A DNA stretch of 64,000 bases from Kribbella sp. NBC_00382. Its GTDB lineage: Bacteria > Actinomycetota > Actinomycetes > Propionibacteriales > Kribbellaceae. Positions 35,620-44,133 of this stretch are shown here, piece by piece. The translations under genes were made by a program, and so were the position numbers. Position 1 is the stretch's first letter. Each line of letters begins with the position of its first letter. Below the pieces are notes generated by a model, which saw only the letters and a program-made list of their open reading frames with translations, was not told the origin of the DNA and searched no databases. The DNA lies in contig NZ_CP107954.1 of the NCBI RefSeq assembly GCF_036067295.1, forward strand, positions 5,642,001 through 5,706,000, in the 5' to 3' direction.

Positions 35620-37791
35620 TCAGCCGCCGATCTTGATCTCTTGGACCTTGGCGCGCCAGACCGGGATCCAGTTCGGCGTACTGCCGGCGATGTCGGCGAT
35701 CACGAAGTCGGCGGTGCCGTCACCGCGGTCGATCACGGCAGCCATGATGTTGGAGTAGGTCTCCTTGAGCTTCGGCACCTTGACGACCACCTTGATGGTC
35801 AGCTCGTGGCCGGCATGCCCGTCGACCGTGATCGGGGTGTGGGTCGCCTTGCCGATCAGCTTCACGTTCGGGTCGTACAGCTTGACGATCGCCGCACTGG
35901 CCGCCTGAACGGTCGCTTCCTTCAGACCGACCGGCGTACTGACGACCTTGATCTTCGGGTTGAGCCCACCGAAGGCGACATAGTTGCCCCACCGCGCGTT
36001 CTTGCCGTCGTACTTGTCGTGCACGGTGAACCAGGTCGCCGCGCCACCGAGCAGGCCGACGCTCTCGCCACTCCCGTTGTCCTCCCAGTCGGTCCCCATC
36101 AACGGCATGGTGTCCTTGTTGAAGGCAACGATGTTCGACCCGAGCACCTGCCCCTCCGGCGGAGGCGGCGTAGTAGGCGCCGCCGACGGACTGACCGTCT
36201 GCAACGGCTCACTCTTAGCCGAAGGCAACGAAACCGGCGTGACGGCATCAGCCTTGTCCCAAATCCAATTCACACTGACCCCGGTCACCACCAGGGCGCC
36301 GACCACCAACGCCGCAACTCCAACCAACCGTCCGTTCCGCCCACCACCCCCGCCTCGCCCGGGATCAACAACCCCATACCCGTCATCCCCACCAGACAAG
36401 GCCTCATCAACAGGCGCACCCCACGCACCCACCGGCGCCCCGCCAGCCGCCTGCCCACCAACCGGCGCCCTACCAACTGGCGGTCCACCTACCGGTCGTC
36501 CACCCGTCGGTGAGCCACCCACCGACGGCAACTGCCCACCGCCCAAAGCCTGCGCTTGCCAGCCAGGTCCAGGGCCACGGGGCGGCCCTCCCGCCGAGCC
36601 ATACGCGCCCGACTGATCACCAGGCCTGCCCGGCCCCCTCTGACCACCAGACCCCGGTGTTCCGGCCGGACCGTAGCCACCTTGTCCATAACCCTGCGGA
36701 GCCCCCTGCATAGGAGAATGCGGCTGGCCGGGCGATCCCGCTTGCCCATACGGCCCCGGCTGCCCCGGCGCCCCAACCTGCCCATGCGGAGCCGATCCAC
36801 GAGACCCATACTGCCCCTGCGGACCTGCCTGCCCTGGGCCTGGCGTACTAGGCGCAACGATCTGACCGGACCGTCCTGGTTGAGTAGCAGCGCCATACGG
36901 CCCAGCCTGCCCAGACCCCTGCGACCCGCCCTGGCCCTCCTGGACACCCGGCCCACCGGGACCACTCGGCCCACTAGGAACGCTTGACCCACCAGGACCG
37001 CTTGCTCGACCCGGACCAACCGAGGCTCCCGGCCCCGGATGCCTTTGCGCCTGTACTTGACCAGGTTGGCCTTGCCGACCTGTTGGACGCATCGGCGGCC
37101 CGTAGCCACCTGCCTGCGAGCCTTGCCCAGGTACAGCTCCCTGCATGCCTACGCCCGGCTGCGGCTGCGGCTGGCCGGCTTGTGGGCGGCCGGGCTGTGG
37201 TGCTGGCGCGCCTTGCGCGATACCGGGCTGCGGTGCCGACCCGCTCTGCGGTTGACCTGGCTGCGAGGGTCCACCTTGCGGTCCAGTTGGCCTTTGCGCG
37301 TTCTGCGGGGGACCGGCCTGGGGCCCACCGAGGTGCGAGGTCGGAGCCTGCGGTCCGGGGGTGTACTGCGCACCCTGCTGGCTAGGCGCCGGCTGCGAAT
37401 CCCGGAAGGACTGCTGCGGCTGCTGGTGAGCCCTCTGCGGCTGGCCAGCACTCTCGCCGGGTACGGCGGGCCGCTCAGCCGCAGTACCGGCTACTCCGGG
37501 AGCCGATGCCGAAGGTGATGCTGGAGCTGGCGCGCGAGTCGGAGTAGGAGCCGGTACTGGCTCCTGTGCTGATGCACGGCGTGGTGGGGGAGGTGGCGGC
37601 GCGGGCGCGCGGGACTGGCCCAGCAGCGGATCCGAGGCCTCCAACCCGTCCTCAGTAGCCAGCCTTTCCGCACCGCTGGGCGACGGTGGTTCTGCTTCCG
37701 CGAACCAGTAGTCAGTGGGGGACGGGTCGGTTGGGGGCGGGGGTGGGGCGCTGTGGCGGGCAGGGGGGCGGGGTGGTTCGTTTTCAGCCAA
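35620..37791 (-). CDS. Pro/Gly/Gln-rich membrane-anchored protein, paralogue of the next gene
   Basis: The 723-residue protein has about 480 residues of Pro, Gly, Gln and Ala-rich disordered sequence, one membrane helix (LVGVAALVVGALVVTGVSV) and a roughly 180-residue extracytoplasmic domain. That domain contains TDWEDNGSGESVGL and ends in RGDGTADFVIADIAG. The same end pattern (DLGDGTAVAYISDI) appears in the next upstream gene, so they are paralogues. The start is a TTG overlapping the upstream stop by 8 bp with AAGGGA upstream. No function known. Confidence 0.8.
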   Translation of the reverse strand: MAENEPPRPPARHSAPPPPPTDPSPTDYWFAEAEPPSPSGAERLATEDGLEASDPLLGQSRAPAPPPPPPRRASAQEPVPAPTPTRAPAPASPSASAPGVAGTAAERPAVPGESAGQPQRAHQQPQQSFRDSQPAPSQQGAQYTPGPQAPTSHLGGPQAGPPQNAQRPTGPQGGPSQPGQPQSGSAPQPGIAQGAPAPQPGRPQAGQPQPQPGVGMQGAVPGQGSQAGGYGPPMRPTGRQGQPGQVQAQRHPGPGASVGPGRASGPGGSSVPSGPSGPGGPGVQEGQGGSQGSGQAGPYGAATQPGRSGQIVAPSTPGPGQAGPQGQYGSRGSAPHGQVGAPGQPGPYGQAGSPGQPHSPMQGAPQGYGQGGYGPAGTPGSGGQRGPGRPGDQSGAYGSAGGPPRGPGPGWQAQALGGGQLPSVGGSPTGGRPVGGPPVGRAPVGGQAAGGAPVGAWGAPVDEALSGGDDGYGVVDPGRGGGGGRNGRLVGVAALVVGALVVTGVSVNWIWDKADAVTPVSLPSAKSEPLQTVSPSAAPTTPPPPEGQVLGSNIVAFNKDTMPLMGTDWEDNGSGESVGLLGGAATWFTVHDKYDGKNARWGNYVAFGGLNPKIKVVSTPVGLKEATVQAASAAIVKLYDPNVKLIGKATHTPITVDGHAGHELTIKVVVKVPKLKETYSNIMAAVIDRGDGTADFVIADIAGSTPNWIPVWRAKVQEIKIGG

Positions 37792-40700
37792 CGTTGATTC
37801 CCTTGTAGACCTGGCTCTCGGCCGTCCTCAGATCCGGCCGGTTGGTGGGGATGTCACTGATGTAGGCGACCGCGGTGCCGTCGCCGAGGTCGAAGACCGC
37901 GACCGTCAGCAGGAGGACCGACTTGACCTTGGGTGACTTCGCCGTGACGGTCTCCTGGTAGTACCAGCCCGCCTTGTCCGAACGCTTGATCGCGCCGTTG
38001 CGGACAGCCTTGTAGGTGACCGGGATGTTGCCGTAGTTCCAGGTGTGCACCTGCCCGAGCAGTACCGCCGCCGTCGCCTTCGGATCGCCGCTGAACGGAG
38101 TCTTGTTGCCGAGGGCACCGACGAACATGTCCGCGTACCAGTCGTTGCTGCCGTCGAAATCGGCCTGCAGTGTGACGTACTGGCCGCTGGAGTTCAGCAG
38201 TTGCGGGATCAGCCGCTTGCGGTCGGACCAGCCGTTGCCCTGGCGCGGGAAGGAGATCGCGTCGGACGTGATCCGGTTGCCCTCGTGGAGCTTGGGGTCC
38301 TTCGACTGGCCCGGCTTGACGTTCGGGTTCGTCGGTGCGGTGCCGGTGGGCGTCGGGGTCGGGTCGGCCGTCTTCTTGTCGCCCTGGTTGGTGATCAGGA
38401 AGATCGCCGCCACGATGAGCAGGACGAGCGAGATCGCCCCACCGACGATCAGCGGCGTCTTACCGCCACCACTCTTGCGCGGCTCGCCACCCTGCGGTCC
38501 ACCGCTCTGAGGTCCTCCACCACCGCCCTGCCAAGGCGAAGCTTCACCAGCCTGCTGCCCGCCCCACTGCGTACCAGCCTGCTGCTCCGTCGCCTGCGAG
38601 CCACCCCACTGATCAGTACTCGTCTGCTGCGCCGCAGAGCTACCCCACTGCCCCGCATCAGCTTCCTGTACTCCGCCCGTACCCCAACCATCATCACTCG
38701 CCGGCGCTGCCCCAGAAGTACTCCAACCAGCAGCCCCACCCTGCTGCCCGCCAGAACCCGCCCAGCCACCCTGCTGCCCGCCAGCCTGCCCCCAGCCCGC
38801 AGCCCCGTTCGCCTGTGCTCCAGCCTCACCCCAACCCGCGCCACCTACCTGCTGCGCGCCCGAGCCTGCTGCGCCAGCTCCCTGCGCGCCAGAGCCCCAG
38901 CCGTTCTCACCAGCCTGCGGCGAACCGGTACCCGCCTGCTGCACGCCACCCGAAGCCGAACCCTCACCACCGGCCGCCTGCGGACCAGTTCCCCAGCCCT
39001 CCGCACCAGACTGATGCGGGCCAGATCCCCAGCCTTCCGCGCCGGACTGCTGCGGGCCCGAACCCCAGCCCTCCGCACCAGACTGCTGAGCGCCGGAACC
39101 CCAGCCCTCCGCGCCGTTCTGGGTGCTTAGCGTGCCCCAGCCGGCGGCTGTTGTCTGCTGATTGCCCGATGCGCCTTCGGCGTTCGCCGTGCCATCTGGC
39201 GCGCCCTCGGTACCGGCCTGAGGCCCACCGGATGCACCCCAACCGTCAGCACCAGCCTGCTGCCCACCGGCCTGCTCCCAGCCGGCAGCACCAGCCTGCT
39301 GGCCACTTGCCTGTCCCCAGCCGGCAGTACCGGTCTGCTGGCCACCGGCCTGTCCCCAACCGGCAGCACCGGTCTGCTGGCCACTGGCCTGGTCAGAGCC
39401 TGCAGTGCCGGTCTGCTTGTCTTCGGCTTGCGTCCAGCCGTCTGTGCTGGCCTCCTGGCCAGCGGCCTGCGTCCAGCCGTCTGCGCCAGCCTCCTGGCCA
39501 GCGGCTTGGGGCCAGCCTCCAGCGGCGGTCTCCTGTGGGCCGGACTGGTTCCAGGCGCCTGCGGTCGACTGCTTGGTGGGGGAGGCGTTCTGCTGGTTGT
39601 TGCTGGTGTTGGATTGCTGACCGGCAGTCTGCTGTCCGCTTGAGGTCTGCGCCGAGGTCTGGTCGTCAGCACTCACCGACGAGTCAGCAGCGCCCTGAGA
39701 CGTCGACGGCCCGTGGTCGGAGGCGGCCAGGTCGTCACCAGCTGCCCAGGGATTGCTTGCAGACTGCTCGCCGGACGGCTGACCGGTCTGCGACCAGCCG
39801 TCAGCAACCGTCTGGTCGTCGGTCGCTGGTCCGTTCTGGGACCACCCGTTGGCGGCACTCTGAGGCTCCTGACCCCAACCACCAACGGCTGCACCCTGGG
39901 TGCCGCCCGCTTGACCCCAACCGCCCTCAGTACCCGTCGAAGCACCCTGCTGCCCCGAGCCGTCCTCCTGCGTGGTTTCCGAGTCGCCCTGCTGGCCCCA
40001 CGGAGTCACCGGTGTCGCGGCCGATTCACCCTGCTGGCCCCAGGGGGCGACCTGCGTCGTCTCCGAGTCAGCCTGTTGGTTCCACGGCGTGACCTGCGTG
40101 GCGTCTGCGTTGCCTTGCGGGGGCCACGCGTTGACCTGCGTCACCTCGGCGTCGCCGCTCTGCTGGCCCCAGCCGTTGTCGGTCGGTGCCGAATCGGGCT
40201 GCTGGCTCTGGCCGTTGTCAGGTGTGGAGGCGGCCTGCTGCCCCCAGCGGTTGTCGGCTGGCGTCGCAGCGGGCCGCTCGCCCCAGCCGTTGGTGGCGGG
40301 GATTACCTGGGTGGTGTCTGTGTCTGAGGTTGGTACCGGGTCCCTTGGAGTCGGCGCGACGGTCGGCGGCTCGGTCCAGTTGGTGTCTGACCAGGATTGC
40401 GCCTCCGGCTCAGGAGTCGCCGCTGGCGAAGTACTGGATGAGTTGGGCGCCAGCTTGAGGGTCCAGCCGGTCTGCTGGGCCGGCTCGGCCTCGGCTTCGG
40501 CCTGCTCCTGGGTGATGGGCTGGGCATCGTCCGGTACCGGGCGCTGGGTCCAGTGGTTCGCGGCTTCCGGTATCGGCGTCGGCGCCATCCACGTCGACTT
40601 CGCCTTCTCCGCCGGAGTCAGCCCCGCAGTAGCCGAACCCGTCGATCCGCTCGAGCCGTCACCGCCCGCCGAGTCATCCGATACGACCGAGTCATCCGGT

Positions 40701-41110
40701 ACCACCGACACGCGGGGGGCTGCCGGGCCGTCCGCACTCGCCTTGAAGGCCGAAGCGGTGCTGGGTCCGGACTCAGCGGTAGCCGGCCAGAAGCTAGCCG
40801 TGCCGGACGCGGACGCGTTGGATGCAGAAGGCGTAGCACCCGACGCGGGGCTGGAAGACGTGCCACCGGAAGCAGCAGGCGTCCCGCCTGACACCGCGGC
40901 TGTGCCGTCGGATGCGCTCCGGAGCGTGGAGGCTGGGCCCTGGGACGCGCTACCTGAGGTGTCGGACGCGGCGTCCTCGTCCGCAGGAGCGGAGTCGGCG
41001 GCCGGCTCTTCCTTGTCGGTGCGGTTGGTCCATTGCGTCCCGTTCCACCAGCGGATGGTGTTGGGCTGTCCGGTGGGGTCCGGATACCAGCCGGCGGGAG
41101 GGTTGCTCAT
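37784..41110 (-). CDS. DUF2510 membrane protein with very long Gly/Trp/Gln repeat region
   Basis: This 1108-residue protein starts with a DUF2510 domain (WYPDPTGQPNTIRWWNGTQWT), then roughly 800 residues of low-complexity Gly, Gln, Ser and Ala with a Trp roughly every 10-20 residues (GW motifs), then a membrane helix (IVGGAISLVLLIVAAIFLI) and a C-terminal extracytoplasmic domain with NGWSDRKR and DLGDGTAVAYISDI. ATG 41110 has no ribosome binding site; a TACGGT -10 box is 6 nt upstream. It is translationally linked to its shorter paralogue. The role is unknown. Confidence 0.82.
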   Translation of the reverse strand: MSNPPAGWYPDPTGQPNTIRWWNGTQWTNRTDKEEPAADSAPADEDAASDTSGSASQGPASTLRSASDGTAAVSGGTPAASGGTSSSPASGATPSASNASASGTASFWPATAESGPSTASAFKASADGPAAPRVSVVPDDSVVSDDSAGGDGSSGSTGSATAGLTPAEKAKSTWMAPTPIPEAANHWTQRPVPDDAQPITQEQAEAEAEPAQQTGWTLKLAPNSSSTSPAATPEPEAQSWSDTNWTEPPTVAPTPRDPVPTSDTDTTQVIPATNGWGERPAATPADNRWGQQAASTPDNGQSQQPDSAPTDNGWGQQSGDAEVTQVNAWPPQGNADATQVTPWNQQADSETTQVAPWGQQGESAATPVTPWGQQGDSETTQEDGSGQQGASTGTEGGWGQAGGTQGAAVGGWGQEPQSAANGWSQNGPATDDQTVADGWSQTGQPSGEQSASNPWAAGDDLAASDHGPSTSQGAADSSVSADDQTSAQTSSGQQTAGQQSNTSNNQQNASPTKQSTAGAWNQSGPQETAAGGWPQAAGQEAGADGWTQAAGQEASTDGWTQAEDKQTGTAGSDQASGQQTGAAGWGQAGGQQTGTAGWGQASGQQAGAAGWEQAGGQQAGADGWGASGGPQAGTEGAPDGTANAEGASGNQQTTAAGWGTLSTQNGAEGWGSGAQQSGAEGWGSGPQQSGAEGWGSGPHQSGAEGWGTGPQAAGGEGSASGGVQQAGTGSPQAGENGWGSGAQGAGAAGSGAQQVGGAGWGEAGAQANGAAGWGQAGGQQGGWAGSGGQQGGAAGWSTSGAAPASDDGWGTGGVQEADAGQWGSSAAQQTSTDQWGGSQATEQQAGTQWGGQQAGEASPWQGGGGGPQSGGPQGGEPRKSGGGKTPLIVGGAISLVLLIVAAIFLITNQGDKKTADPTPTPTGTAPTNPNVKPGQSKDPKLHEGNRITSDAISFPRQGNGWSDRKRLIPQLLNSSGQYVTLQADFDGSNDWYADMFVGALGNKTPFSGDPKATAAVLLGQVHTWNYGNIPVTYKAVRNGAIKRSDKAGWYYQETVTAKSPKVKSVLLLTVAVFDLGDGTAVAYISDIPTNRPDLRTAESQVYKGINVG
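38955..39113 (-). repeat. In-frame 36-bp tandem repeats coding AEGWGSGPQQSG units
   Basis: Three full copies (38991-39026, 39027-39062, 39063-39098) and partial copies on both sides encode a 12-residue unit, AEGWGSGPQQSG with small changes. They are the most regular part of a longer GW-rich region (roughly 38600-40300). Confidence 0.8.
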
Positions 41111-41116
41111 GCGTTC

Positions 41117-41122
41117 ACCGTA
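41117..41122 (-). promoter_or_regulatory. -10 box (TACGGT) for the DUF2510 gene
   Basis: TACGGT on the reverse strand ends 6 nt before the ATG at 41110. The spacing indicates a leaderless transcript that would run through both paralogues. Confidence 0.5.
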
Positions 41123-41168
41123 ACTTCAGCGCGTGTCAGTCAGACCGTGGAATTCCGCCCCGGAAACC

Positions 41169-41456
41169 TCAGAAACCCGATTCCTCGCCGAGGCTGAAGG
41201 CTGCCTCCAGGTCGTGCGTCGAGTAGGCGCGGAACGCGATGTGCGTCTCCGTGCTCAGTACGCCGGGCACCCGGTTCACGTGGTCGGGGATGACGGTCGC
41301 GAGGTCGTCGTGGTGGGCGACCCGGATCATCGCGATCAGGTCGAGCCCGCCGGTCACGGAGTACACCTCGCTGACGCCCTCGATCGCGGCCACCTGCTCG
41401 GCGACCTCCGGGATGCGCGCGACGTCGGCCTTGATGAACACGATCGCGGTGACCAT
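41169..41456 (-). CDS. Lrp/AsnC ligand-binding (RAM) domain protein
   Basis: The 95-residue protein consists only of a RAM domain: MVTAIVFIKADV, EVYSVTGGLDLIAMIRV and HIAFRAYSTHDLEAAF. There is no DNA-binding part. Such stand-alone RAM proteins assemble into rings and bind amino acids. GAGGAGAGGA precedes the ATG. Confidence 0.9.
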   Translation of the reverse strand: MVTAIVFIKADVARIPEVAEQVAAIEGVSEVYSVTGGLDLIAMIRVAHHDDLATVIPDHVNRVPGVLSTETHIAFRAYSTHDLEAAFSLGEESGF

Positions 41457-41532
41457 GTCGTCCTCTCCTCGAAACCAGCCCCCTACCGCGCTGAAGCATA
41501 GTGCCGACCCCGCCTGTGCCGCCCAAGCCGGT

Positions 41533-41985
41533 TCAGAACTTGGGGAACCGTGGAGCCGACAGCACCCGGTAGTTGTACGTCCGCCCGCCGGCATGATCGA
41601 TCAGCACCTTGAACCCAGCCTCGCGGAGCACCTCGCACAGCGCCCGGACGATGATCTCCGAGGCGTTCACCACGTACGAGAACAGCCCGCTCGTCACGTC
41701 CTGGGTCAGCACCTTCTCGACGTACTCCGGACTGCCGGTGACCGGCGGATCCCAGTCGATGGTGACCCCGAACGGCTCGACCGTGTTGACCCAGATGTGC
41801 GCGCCCGGCGGCAACCCCTGCGGATCACCACCCGGTACTACGGCAGCCGCGAACCCCATCCGCTCCAGCTCGCGCCGCACCTCCTCGGCCAGCTTCTGCC
41901 AACTCTCGATCGCATCGTCGGGCGCCCGATAGCCCGGGCCGCCGTGCCGATGCGAGGGCGTGAAGAACTGGAACGGATCAGTCAC
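41533..41985 (-). CDS. Conserved hypothetical protein
   Basis: The 150-residue soluble protein has no domain that I recognise. It shows a helical N-terminal half (ESWQKLAEEVRRELERM) and a beta-rich half with WVNTVEPFGVTIDWDPP and a final RTYNYRVLSAPRF. GTG 41985 follows a G-run acting as a weak ribosome binding site. It lies between the RAM protein and the exonuclease gene on the same strand. Confidence 0.75.
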   Translation of the reverse strand: MTDPFQFFTPSHRHGGPGYRAPDDAIESWQKLAEEVRRELERMGFAAAVVPGGDPQGLPPGAHIWVNTVEPFGVTIDWDPPVTGSPEYVEKVLTQDVTSGLFSYVVNASEIIVRALCEVLREAGFKVLIDHAGGRTYNYRVLSAPRFPKF

Positions 41986-42142
41986 CCCCCAACTTTGCCA
42001 TGACGCCCGACTGAGCAGCCGCCGCAAGCGATTCGTGGACAGGCGAGGGGCCGTCCTCGGACGACGCCTCGAATGTGGACGGCCGAAGACCGTCGTACCC
42101 GGTCGCTGTCGAGAGGATCAGGGAGCCGCAGCCGATGGCTGC

Positions 42143-43909
42143 CTAGCGGGCGGTGGCGCCTAGGGGGCGCATTCTGCGACGACGTTCGCTCGGGTGGTGG
42201 TGAGCCTCCGAGTGGGAATTGTCCAGCCGGGCCACATGCCGGCCGGCACCGCTGATCGGGCAGGTCCACGTGCCGTCCATCTCGACCAGCCGGATGCCGG
42301 GGGAGTCGAGCCAGCGCAGTACCAGCTCAATCTCCTCGGGTGAGGCCGAGGCGACAGGCCCGATGCCCGGCAGGACCGTCTCGGCCGAGGCGCGCAGCAT
42401 CTCGAGGTACTTCCGGGGATCCGTTCCACGCGGGCTGATCCCGGCCGCCGCGAGCCGGCCGCGGCGGATCACGTGCAGCTCCCACCCACCGTCCTCGGTC
42501 CGCCGAGCTGCGCAGATCTCCGCGCACCCGGTGACGGACGCCATCCGCTGCATCTTCGCGCTGCTCCGGACGAACGCGCTCAACCGATCACGCTGCACGG
42601 CCGCATCCTCAAAACGCTCGTCCGCCGACAGCACATCGATCCGCCGATCGAGCGCAGCGACCACAGGCGCCGGATCCTCGGTCAGCGCCGACCGCAACCC
42701 GATCACGAGCGCCCCGTACGCCTCAGCAGAAACCCGCCCGTCGCAAGGCGCCACGCACCGACCCATCTCGGCCAGCACACACGGCGAACCCGCAGGCGAC
42801 TTCGACATCCGATCCGTGCATTGCCGAATCGGGAACGCCTCGTGCAGCGCCGCCATCGCCCGCTCGGCCGTCTTGCGTGAACTGAACGGCCCGAGATACC
42901 CAGCTCCGTCATCCCGCACCTGCTTCACCAGCGACAGTCGCGGGAACGGCTCGACCGTCACCTTCAGCCAGTGCTGCCGCTCAGGAAACTTGGATCGCCG
43001 GTTGTACCGCGGCTTGTGCTCGGCGATCAGCCGCAACTCGCGTACCTCCGCCTCAAGCGCAGTACCGCACTCGATCCCGCGGACGCCGGATGCGATCCCG
43101 ATCATCTCGCCGATCCGGGTCCGTTGCTCCGACGCGGTGAAGTACGACCGGACCCGGTTGCGCAAATCCTTCGACTTGCCGACGTACAGGACCTCGCCGC
43201 GATCGTCGGTGAACAGGTAGACACCAGGTGCATGCGGCAACGACTCGGCCAGATGTCGCTTGGCCCGTACCTGCGGCGCCACCCGGGACGAGAACGTCTG
43301 CAGGTCCTCCAGCGTCTGCACACCGAGCGATCCGACCCGCTCGAACAATCCATGCAGTACGTCGACCGTGGCGCGCGCGTCGGACAGGGCACGGTGGTTC
43401 GGCGTGACCGTTGTCCTGAACAACTTCGCGAGCGTGCCCAGCTTGCAGTTCGGCGTCTCGTCCGGCGTCAGCACCCGGCGGGCGAGTTGCGCGGTGTCGA
43501 CGACGGCGAAGTCGGGCCAGTCGTACCCGTGCACCTGGGTGTCGTGCTTGAGGAAGCCGACGTCGAAGGGCGCGTTGTGAGCGACCAGCACGCAGCCCCG
43601 GGCGAATTCGAGGAAGGCCGGGAGTACCGACTCGATCCGCGGCGACGAGGCGACCATCCGGTCGGTGATCCCGGTCAGTACGGCGATGAACGGCGGGATC
43701 GGCTCGGCCGGATTGACCAGCGTCTGGAACTCCGCGACCAGCTCGCCGGCCCGGACCTTGACCGCGCCGATCTCGGTGACGCCCGACTCACCGGGCGCGC
43801 CACCGGTCGTCTCCAGGTCGACGACGCAGAAGGTGACGTCGCGCAACGGCGTACCGAGGTCGTCGAAGCTCGGCTGGACGCCGCGGATCGGCGAGCTTTG
43901 ACTGCTCAT
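42143..43909 (-). CDS. DEDD exonuclease fused to GIY-YIG (UvrC-like) protein
   Basis: The 588-residue protein starts with a DnaQ-like 3'-5' exonuclease: FCVVDLETTG (ExoI), VAHNAPFDVGFL (ExoII) and HRALSDARAT (ExoIII). A GIY-YIG domain follows (GVYLFTDDRGEVLYVGKSKDLRNR) and then a UvrC-like part with FPxRQC and CxLxxxxRCxxPC motifs (SPCVLAEMGRCVAPCDG). Similar proteins, annotated as UvrC/DNA-polymerase-III-epsilon-like, lie beside trpD in mycobacteria. A nuclease role in repair is likely. ATG 43909 has a TAGCGT -10 box 7 nt upstream and no ribosome binding site. Confidence 0.92.
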   Translation of the reverse strand: MSSQSSPIRGVQPSFDDLGTPLRDVTFCVVDLETTGGAPGESGVTEIGAVKVRAGELVAEFQTLVNPAEPIPPFIAVLTGITDRMVASSPRIESVLPAFLEFARGCVLVAHNAPFDVGFLKHDTQVHGYDWPDFAVVDTAQLARRVLTPDETPNCKLGTLAKLFRTTVTPNHRALSDARATVDVLHGLFERVGSLGVQTLEDLQTFSSRVAPQVRAKRHLAESLPHAPGVYLFTDDRGEVLYVGKSKDLRNRVRSYFTASEQRTRIGEMIGIASGVRGIECGTALEAEVRELRLIAEHKPRYNRRSKFPERQHWLKVTVEPFPRLSLVKQVRDDGAGYLGPFSSRKTAERAMAALHEAFPIRQCTDRMSKSPAGSPCVLAEMGRCVAPCDGRVSAEAYGALVIGLRSALTEDPAPVVAALDRRIDVLSADERFEDAAVQRDRLSAFVRSSAKMQRMASVTGCAEICAARRTEDGGWELHVIRRGRLAAAGISPRGTDPRKYLEMLRASAETVLPGIGPVASASPEEIELVLRWLDSPGIRLVEMDGTWTCPISGAGRHVARLDNSHSEAHHHPSERRRRMRPLGATAR

Positions 43910-43916
43910 GCCGACG

Positions 43917-43922
43917 ACGCTA
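43917..43922 (-). promoter_or_regulatory. -10 box (TAGCGT) of the DEDD/GIY-YIG gene
   Basis: TAGCGT on the reverse strand ends 7 nt before ATG 43909. It is the same hexamer and spacing seen at the cysteine desulfurase promoter, and supports this ATG over a GTG at 43939. Confidence 0.5.
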
Positions 43923-44010
43923 GAAGCCGCCACCGACAATTCCCTCCCGGGACACGCGACTTCGGTGAAGCATCAACAACAAACAGCGTGGCTGACGGGG
44001 GCGAACCGAC

Positions 44011-44016
44011 TACGCT
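44011..44016 (+). promoter_or_regulatory. -10 box (TACGCT) of the small ORF and NYN gene
   Basis: TACGCT lies 6 nt before an ATG at 44023. The NYN gene proper begins 103 nt further on, so the first translated product of this transcript would be a small upstream ORF. Confidence 0.5.
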
Positions 44017-44022
44017 CTAGGC

Positions 44023-44133
44023 ATGCGTACACAAGCGATCACTGCGATTCCGGGCCGCGCGCCCGGTCGTTGTGGTCTGCATCACTGGCTGTGCCAGGGG
44101 GCCGTTCCGACCGGACTGCGGACCGGTGGCTGA
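44023..44133 (+). CDS. Possible leaderless upstream ORF overlapping the NYN gene
   Basis: An ATG placed as expected for a leaderless transcript opens a 36-residue frame (MRTQAITAIPGRAPGR then CGLHHWLC...) whose stop overlaps the NYN start by 8 bp. It has two Cys and several Arg/Gly residues and no family match. It may couple translation into the NYN gene, which lacks a clear ribosome binding site. It could also be fortuitous. Confidence 0.4.
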   Translation: MRTQAITAIPGRAPGRCGLHHWLCQGAVPTGLRTGG

